Part shown: in pieces, positions 6,848 through 10,286 of the stretch
Position numbering within the stretch: position 1 is the first letter of the stretch
Layout: every line of letters starts with the position of its first letter
NCBI GenBank assembly: GCA_021781095.1
Contig: JAJXXM010000433.1
Span: forward strand, 7,997 to 18,282
Origin: a bacterium
GTDB taxonomy: Bacteria > Eremiobacterota > Eremiobacteria > Baltobacterales > Baltobacteraceae
Length of the DNA stretch: 10,286 nt
Reading direction: 5' to 3'
Position numbers and translations under genes: made by a program
Notes under the pieces: generated by a model
The model's database searches: none
What the model was told of the DNA's origin: nothing
Seen by the model: only the letters and a program-made list of their open reading frames with translations

Positions 6848-6867
6848 GAGAGCGGAAGTTCGCCGCG

Positions 6868-7329
6868 ATGAGGGTCGAGCTCTTTGGCGTCGAGGATGGC
6901 GAGCGAATGGAACGGGCGTTCGAGGTGCGGCGCGAGGTATTCGTGCGCGAGCAGGGCGTTCCCGAAGAGGAAGAGATCGACGCGCACGACCGCACCGATA
7001 CATCCGCCTGCCACGCGTTGCTCGAGCGGAGCGGACGCCCCGCTGCAGCGGGACGTTTCTTCGCGCGCCCCGATGGTGCCGTGCAGATCGGTCGGATGGC
7101 GGTGCGCGCGGAATTTCGCGGCCTCGGTTATGGACGCGCGATTCTCGACGCGCTCGTCGATGAGGCGAAACGACGCGGTTATCCGCGCGTCGTGCTGCAC
7201 GCACAAACGCACGCGCGCGGATTTTACGAGCGAGCCGGGTTCACCGCGCACGGCCCGGAATTTCTCGATGCCGGGATCCTGCACGTCGAGATGGAACGCG
7301 CCTTCGGCGACGAGCGCCACGCCGAGTAG
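6868..7329 (+). CDS. ElaA-like GNAT N-acetyltransferase
   Basis: A 153-residue GNAT-superfamily protein of the ElaA/YjcF group. Typical features are RREVFVREQGVPEEEEID (21-38), IGRMAVRAEFRGLGYGRAIL with the acetyl-CoA loop R84-G-L-G-Y-G89, LHAQTHARGFYERAGF (110-125) and the terminal EFLDAGILHVEM. The substrate is unknown for this family. The ATG at 6868 is preceded by GGAAG (6854-6858) at 9 bp. The gene is divergent from the glycosyltransferase with only 20 bp between start codons, so at least one promoter must lie inside the other gene. The last codons, His-Ala-Glu-stop (7318-7329), are made entirely from a copy of the intergenic repeat core CACGCCGAGTAG, so the native 3' end was probably replaced by the repeat. 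The natural C-terminus (HVEMERAF) is complete just before, so function should be kept. Confidence 0.92.
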   Translation: MRVELFGVEDGERMERAFEVRREVFVREQGVPEEEEIDAHDRTDTSACHALLERSGRPAAAGRFFARPDGAVQIGRMAVRAEFRGLGYGRAILDALVDEAKRRGYPRVVLHAQTHARGFYERAGFTAHGPEFLDAGILHVEMERAFGDERHAE

Positions 7330-7338
7330 CCGCGTGGC
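7316..7338 (+). terminator. Hairpin spanning the stop codon of the ElaA-like gene
   Basis: GCCACGC (7316-7322) pairs perfectly with GCGTGGC (7332-7338) around a 9-nt loop that contains the TAG stop. It has no U-run, so it may be a weak terminator, an mRNA 3' stabiliser, or simply a by-product of the repeat copy it contains. Confidence 0.4.
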
Positions 7339-7384
7339 GTCACGCCGAGTAGGGGAACATTGTCACGCCGAGTAGGGGAACATT
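7339..7384 (+). repeat. Two tandem 23-bp repeat units
   Basis: Two perfect head-to-tail copies (7339-7361, 7362-7384) of a 23-bp unit made of GTCACGCCGAGTAG followed by GGGAACATT. A third copy is at 7445-7467. The first 14 bases are shared with the longer structured element; GGGAACATT takes the place of its hairpin. There are no unique spacers, so this is not a CRISPR. Confidence 0.9.
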
Positions 7385-7423
7385 GTCACGCCGAGTAGCC
7401 GCTGAAAGCGGCGTATCGAGGCG
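7384..7423 (+). repeat. Structured repeat element, direct copy 1
   Basis: A 40-nt element with the segments TGTCA (7384-7388), CGCC, GAGTA, GCCGCT (7398-7403), loop GAA, AGCGGC (7407-7412), GTATCGA and GGCG (7420-7423). CGCC pairs with GGCG and GCCGCT with AGCGGC. This leaves an asymmetric internal loop of GAGTA against GTATCGA, in which the G-A positions next to the outer helix could form tandem sheared pairs. Confidence 0.85.
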
Positions 7424-7466
7424 CCGCACGCCGCACTTACGCCTGTCACGCCGAGTAGGGGAACAT

Positions 7467-7506
7467 TGTCACGCCGAGTAGCCGCTGAAAGCGGCGTATC
7501 GAGGCG
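7467..7506 (+). repeat. Structured repeat element, direct copy 2
   Basis: Identical in all 40 positions to the copy at 7384-7423, as part of the 83-bp-period duplication. It is preceded directly by a 23-bp unit (7445-7467). Confidence 0.85.
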
Positions 7507-7632
7507 CCGCACGCCGCGCCGCGCGTGCATCGACGGCCACGCCGCTCGTAACTCGCTAGACGCTCGCGGCTCGGACAAGCAATGTCAGGGTCCTCGCCGC
7601 TCGCTTAAGCGCTCGTCACGACCGCCGCGTCC

Positions 7633-7677
7633 GCGCTGCACGCGTGCGCGCTGCACGCATGCGCGCTGCACGCGTGC
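7633..7677 (+). repeat. Three tandem 15-bp units
   Basis: Three head-to-tail units of GCGCTGCACGCGTGC (7633-7647, 7648-7662, 7663-7677). The middle unit has one change, CGCA for CGCG. Each outer unit contains the 10-bp palindrome GCACGCGTGC. It is unrelated in sequence to the CACGCCGAGTAG family. Confidence 0.9.
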
Positions 7678-7704
7678 GCGAGTTCCACGCAGGGAAACAA
7701 ATGC

Positions 7705-7744
7705 TGTCACGCCGAGTAGCCGCTGAAAGCGGCGTATCGAGGCG
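7705..7744 (+). repeat. Structured repeat element, direct copy 3
   Basis: All 40 positions match the copies at 7384-7423 and 7467-7506, yet it lies about 200 bp away and its flanks differ on both sides (GCAGGGAAACAAATGC before, GCGCGTGCGG after). This fixes the element boundaries at about 40 nt, independent of the 23-bp unit and of the tail seen in copies 1 and 2. Confidence 0.85.
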
Positions 7745-7760
7745 GCGCGTGCGGTACACG

Positions 7761-7800
7761 CATCTCGATACGGTTGCTGCGCAACCTACTCGATGTGACA
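7761..7800 (-). repeat. Structured repeat element, inverted copy with altered helices
   Basis: Read on the minus strand from 7800, this is again 40 nt: TGTCA, CATC, GAGTA, GGTTGC, loop GCA, GCAACC, GTATCGA, GATG. The segments TGTCA, GAGTA and GTATCGA are unchanged from the direct copies. The outer helix has become CATC/GATG and the inner helix GGTTGC/GCAACC, and both still pair completely. This points downstream of the Asp-box gene on its own strand. Confidence 0.85.
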
Positions 7801-7833
7801 CGACGGTTGCTGCGCAACCTCCTCGACGTGCCG
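7799..7833 (-). repeat. Shortened inverted copy of the structured element
   Basis: A second minus-strand copy, 33 bp from the first: CGGCACGTC, GAGGA, GGTTGC, loop GCA, GCAACC, GT, CGTG. The inner hairpin is identical to that of 7761-7800. The 3' half of the internal loop (ATCGA of GTATCGA) and the original 3' helix strand are missing. CACG (7827-7830) can instead pair with CGTG (7799-7802). It lies 10 bp after the stop codon of the Asp-box gene and may act at its mRNA 3' end. Confidence 0.7.
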
Positions 7834-7843
7834 TCGTTGCGTC

Positions 7844-10286
7844 TTATTGCAGCGGTTCGCTCGAGCGGAGCAATCCCTGCCCGTCGGTTGAGGCGTAGAG
7901 ATATCCGCCGAGCCACTCCACCTTGGTGAAGCGACGCGAGATCGCACCCGAGCCTGGGTTGTCGAGGCGGGTCCAGCTCGTTCCAAGATCGGGCGAAGCG
8001 AAGAGGCCGAAGCCGGTTGAGAGGGCGAGGATCGGATCCTGGCCCGCCGGGGCGTTGGGGTTAAACTCGAGCGCCGTCGCGTACTGCGGCTGGATCGCCG
8101 CTTTGACCCATTCCTCGGGTGCGACCGGCGGTGAGAGACGGGCGTTGATGCCGTCGAAACGCCACGGAGGGCGCGGAGGCGCAAAGCGGAGCGGGAAGGT
8201 CTGCGCTCTACGTGCCAGCACCGACATTGCTTGCCGCGCGACGGAGAGCCCTGGCGGAGATGATGAGGTAAAGCTCACCCCGCCGTTCGTCGACGTGTAG
8301 ATGGTGAGCGCACCCGATCCGCCGACCGCAACGATGTCCGACGAGTTTTGCGGATTGATTGCAAGGGCCGCCGGCGCCGTCGTGAAGGTCGTCGTCGACG
8401 CCGTCCAGGTCGACCCGCCGTTGGTCGAGTATTCGATCGTCCCGCCGCCGGTCGATGCGTTCGTTACGATGGCGAAAAGATTGTTATCGTTCTCCGGATC
8501 GACGCGGATGAAGCTGATGCCGCTTCCGCTCGCTCCGAGCAGTGCATTCGCTCCGGTGACGACGGTCGCCGCCGCCCCGTCGTCGGTCGATTTATAGAGT
8601 CCGCCGGTCCCATCGGCGATGAAGAGCAAGCCTGCCGTCTTTCGTGAGAACGAAAGGCTTGAGACGCTGGCGAGCGTGCTTGGGCTTGAGGGATTGAACG
8701 ATTGGCAGCCGTCGACCGAGAAATTCAGCGCGGGTTTCGACGTCTGGGAGACGACGCAGTCCTTCGCATTGAAGGGGCTGACCTCGGCATCTCCGCCTTC
8801 ACCAAGCGACGAGGTGCCGCCGAAGGAGCCGGTCCAATCCGATGCCGAGAGTCCGCCGCCCGGAACCGCAGCCGCAGCAGGGCCGAAATCTTGGATTGTC
8901 GTCATGATAGTCTCGCTGCCGACCGTGCCGCCGACGCCGAAACCATAGAGAAAATTCGTCGAGAGTCCGCCGGTCAGCACGATCGGCAGACCCGCCGTCT
9001 GTCCGCAGGTCCCCTGATAATAGAGGCCCTGATCCGCCGCGATGTAGCACGCATCGCCTCCCGCACCGTTGGAGACGACGGTGAGCCCGCGCATATCGCC
9101 GTAGGTATTCCCCTGTGTCGTCGATGTTTGTCCGTTAACCGCCGTGTAGGTCGCGCTCGGCGGCGTCGTGGTGTTCGGCGTCGCTCTCCATTCGGTAAAC
9201 TCTGCACCCATGTAGACGGTGTGCGCGACGTTGATGCTGTTCGCAAGCATCTGCGAGCCGTAGTAGCCGGCGGGGTTTCCGCCAACTCCGGTGCTGCTCG
9301 CCTGCGTTGCAGCGTCGGTCCACGATGCGCCGCCGTTGGTGGAGAGATAGAGCTCCTGAGAGACGGCTTGGCCGCCCATCGTGCAAGAGAAGCCGGTCGC
9401 CCAGACGGTGCTTGGCGTCGACTGGTCGATGGCAATCGTGTGCACCGCGGCGGGAGCACTATTGCCACCGGTTCCGCATCCAAGTGCGGTAGCGGCGAGT
9501 TGCCCGCCCTTCGTCCAGGTCGTGCCATTAAAACTCCACGTATAGCCGTTGTAATCACCGGCGATGAGCGTGCTGGGAGGCGCGGCGGCGATGCTGTCGG
9601 CACCGGTTCCATACGCATTCCCCGCCGAGGCAAAGCCGGTGCCGGCGGCTGTCCACGTCGCGCCGTCATCGGTCGACTGTTCGACTCCGACTGCATCTGC
9701 GACGTAAATGGTGCTGCCGAGTTGTGCAAAATGTGTTGCCGGCGCATTTTGGTCGACTTGCGTCCACGACGAACCACCATCGGTCGAGCGGAAGACGCCG
9801 CCGAAGTAGGTCGCAGCGAGGACGACGTTCGGGTTGCTCTGATCGACATAGATGTCGTTCACGCGCGTATCGGTGAGCCCGTTGTCGTACCCGATCGGAT
9901 ACCAGGTTTGGCCACCGTCGACGGTTTTATAGATCCCGGAAGAAACGTTGACTTCGAAGCCGTTCCCGTCGCCGCCCGCGATATAGATAATGCGTGCCGG
10001 GCTCGTCGGCGTGCTCGGGCCGACCGGCACGACGCTCTGAATCTTCCCCGAGCCGGCGAGATCGCCGCCGATCGTCGCGTTGTTCAGGACGTTCTGCCAG
10101 ACCGGGCCGAGGTTCGTGAACTGCACCGCCGGAATCGTTCCGGCGACCGGGGCGGAGGGTGGCTGTAACGAGATCGGATTTCCGCTGTTAAACACTTGCG
10201 CGACGGTCGTGCTGCTTGCGCTCACGGTACCCGTGCCGGTGAAGGTAGTGAGTAACTGCCCGGAGCCTTCGTTATTCGAACACGCC
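7844..10286 (-). CDS. Secreted Asp-box (BNR/sortilin-like) beta-propeller protein, 5' end outside window
   Basis: At least 813 residues, open to the window edge; the GTG at 10225 is only an internal possible start. Numbered from that GTG, Asp boxes of the S-x-D/N-x-G-x-S/T-W type occur at 101-108 (TVDGGQTW), 147-154, 184-191, 295-302, 546-553 (degenerate), 600-607, 645-652 (SF end) and 744-751. They sit on strand turns of a beta-propeller such as those in sialidases, Ycf48/HCF136-type proteins and VPS10 domains. The composition is rich in Gly, Ser, Thr and Ala and poor in Lys, as in exported surface proteins. The residues at the edge read Ala-Cys-Ser-Asn-Asn-Glu-Gly (Cys codon 10280-10282), which would fit the end of a lipoprotein signal peptide. 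No catalytic motif is visible, so a binding or scaffold role is more likely than an enzyme. Residues about 665-694 look like an insertion. The TAA stop is at 7844-7846. Confidence 0.88.
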   Translation of the reverse strand, partial: ACSNNEGSGQLLTTFTGTGTVSASSTTVAQVFNSGNPISLQPPSAPVAGTIPAVQFTNLGPVWQNVLNNATIGGDLAGSGKIQSVVPVGPSTPTSPARIIYIAGGDGNGFEVNVSSGIYKTVDGGQTWYPIGYDNGLTDTRVNDIYVDQSNPNVVLAATYFGGVFRSTDGGSSWTQVDQNAPATHFAQLGSTIYVADAVGVEQSTDDGATWTAAGTGFASAGNAYGTGADSIAAAPPSTLIAGDYNGYTWSFNGTTWTKGGQLAATALGCGTGGNSAPAAVHTIAIDQSTPSTVWATGFSCTMGGQAVSQELYLSTNGGASWTDAATQASSTGVGGNPAGYYGSQMLANSINVAHTVYMGAEFTEWRATPNTTTPPSATYTAVNGQTSTTQGNTYGDMRGLTVVSNGAGGDACYIAADQGLYYQGTCGQTAGLPIVLTGGLSTNFLYGFGVGGTVGSETIMTTIQDFGPAAAAVPGGGLSASDWTGSFGGTSSLGEGGDAEVSPFNAKDCVVSQTSKPALNFSVDGCQSFNPSSPSTLASVSSLSFSRKTAGLLFIADGTGGLYKSTDDGAAATVVTGANALLGASGSGISFIRVDPENDNNLFAIVTNASTGGGTIEYSTNGGSTWTASTTTFTTAPAALAINPQNSSDIVAVGGSGALTIYTSTNGGVSFTSSSPPGLSVARQAMSVLARRAQTFPLRFAPPRPPWRFDGINARLSPPVAPEEWVKAAIQPQYATALEFNPNAPAGQDPILALSTGFGLFASPDLGTSWTRLDNPGSGAISRRFTKVEWLGGYLYASTDGQGLLRSSEPLQ
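8144..8233 (-). repeat. Repeat-like segment inserted in frame in the Asp-box gene
   Basis: This encodes residues about 665-694, starting with QAMSVLARRAQTF and followed by PLRFAPPRPPWRFDGI. The stretch is Arg/Pro-rich and quite unlike the Gly/Ser/Thr-rich propeller around it. On the minus strand the DNA reads GCGCAGACCTTCC followed by TTTGCGCCTCCGCGCCCTCC. That resembles dispersed low-complexity palindromic repeats I recall from environmental bacterial genomes, which often read as AQTF or ADLKVC-type peptides. The segment has no stop and keeps frame. Boundaries are approximate. Confidence 0.5.

Larger units (their letters stand above)
7361..7517 (+). repeat. Direct duplication, 74 bp identical at 83-bp spacing
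   Basis: Bases 7361-7434 and 7444-7517 are identical. Each holds one 23-bp unit, one 40-nt structured element and the tail CGCCGCACGCCGC; they are separated by 9 bp (7435-7443). The lack of any change suggests a recent tandem duplication or gene conversion. Confidence 0.9.
7330..7843. other. Repeat-filled intergenic region between convergent genes
   Basis: This is 514 bp without a credible gene, lying between the 3' ends of the ElaA-like gene (+) and the Asp-box gene (-). It holds at least seven copies of the 12-mer CACGCCGAGTAG on the plus strand (from 7318, 7341, 7364, 7387, 7447, 7470 and 7708) and two degenerate copies on the minus strand. It also holds a 15-bp tandem triplet. The reading frames across it are repeat-derived Arg-rich peptides without start signals. 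The stretch 7518-7632 contains no copy of the core; its only notable points are the palindrome CGCTTAAGCG (7602-7611) and an imperfect stem GCGGC..GGAC / GTCC..GCCGC (7566-7600). Confidence 0.85.

Noticed and set aside
7339..7519. CRISPR array
   Set aside because: The units are direct tandem or compound repeats with no unique, evenly sized spacers, and no cas gene is nearby.
7363..7916. Several 60-90 codon frames in the repeat region
   Set aside because: They translate the repeats themselves (Arg/Ser/Ala-rich peptides), overlap each other on both strands and lack start signals.
8181..8210. Sequencing adapter or vector contamination as the source of the odd segment in the Asp-box gene
   Set aside because: No common Illumina adapter core is present and the segment keeps the reading frame with the rest of the protein.
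7576..8233. Shared 11-mer CAAGCAATGTC between the intergenic region (7576-7586) and the edge of the Asp-box insertion (8223-8233, inverted)
   Set aside because: An 11-bp match between two places in a 10-kb window is expected by chance, and the flanking bases diverge at once.
8702..10168. A 488-codon open frame on the plus strand opposite the Asp-box gene
   Set aside because: It is Arg-rich, matches no family, has no ribosome-binding site and mirrors the third-codon GC of the real gene on the other strand, which has clear Asp-box repeats.

Overview
The window is about 10.3 kb of GC-rich bacterial chromosome, compactly coded on both strands, with ATGA start/stop overlaps, short convergent overlaps and one repeat-filled gap. 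Nothing in it fixes the taxonomy. The mix (PEP synthase / zinc alcohol dehydrogenase / Hsp20 unit, PAPS-type sulfotransferase, Asp-box 'photosystem II stability/sortilin-like' propeller protein, structured intergenic repeats) would suit an environmental bacterium from a poorly cultured phylum such as Eremiobacterota; this is a low-confidence guess. No phage, plasmid, transposase, CRISPR, tRNA or rRNA gene was seen.

Layout. (1) 3-2147, + strand: 3' end of phosphoenolpyruvate synthase, a Thermoanaerobacter-type zinc alcohol dehydrogenase overlapping it by 4 bp, and a small heat-shock protein 19 bp later. This looks like a stress or fermentation operon and is closed by a strong hairpin at 2173-2200. 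(2) 2205-3227, - strand: a stand-alone sulfotransferase-fold protein, convergent with hsp20. (3) 3305-4391, + strand: an RNase HI-type nuclease overlapping a membrane-anchored protein of unknown function. (4) 4382-4717, - strand: a DUF3465 protein. (5) 4777-5358, + strand: a RimJ-like GNAT acetyltransferase. (6) 5283-6847, - strand: a GT4 glycosyltransferase and a Nudix hydrolase, coupled by ATGA; the Nudix gene runs 76 bp into the convergent GNAT gene. (7) 6868-7329, + strand: an ElaA-like GNAT protein whose last codons and stop codon lie inside a copy of an intergenic repeat. (8) 7330-7843: a 514-bp repeat region between convergent genes. (9) 7844-10286, - strand: a large secreted Asp-box beta-propeller protein whose 5' end lies beyond the window edge.

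The most interesting feature is the repeat family in 7330-7843. Three direct 40-nt copies and one inverted 40-nt copy share single-stranded-type segments (TGTCA, GAGTA, GTATCGA), but their two helices have different sequences that still pair. The outer helix is CGCC/GGCG in one form and CATC/GATG in the other; the inner helix is GCCGCT/AGCGGC or GGTTGC/GCAACC. This compensatory change argues that the folded structure itself is under selection, in RNA or single-stranded DNA. A second, unrelated repeat-like segment appears to be inserted in frame in the Asp-box protein (8144-8233). Other points of note are an Asp at the cofactor-selecting position of the alcohol dehydrogenase, which predicts NAD rather than NADP, and a repeat-derived stop codon in the ElaA-like gene.
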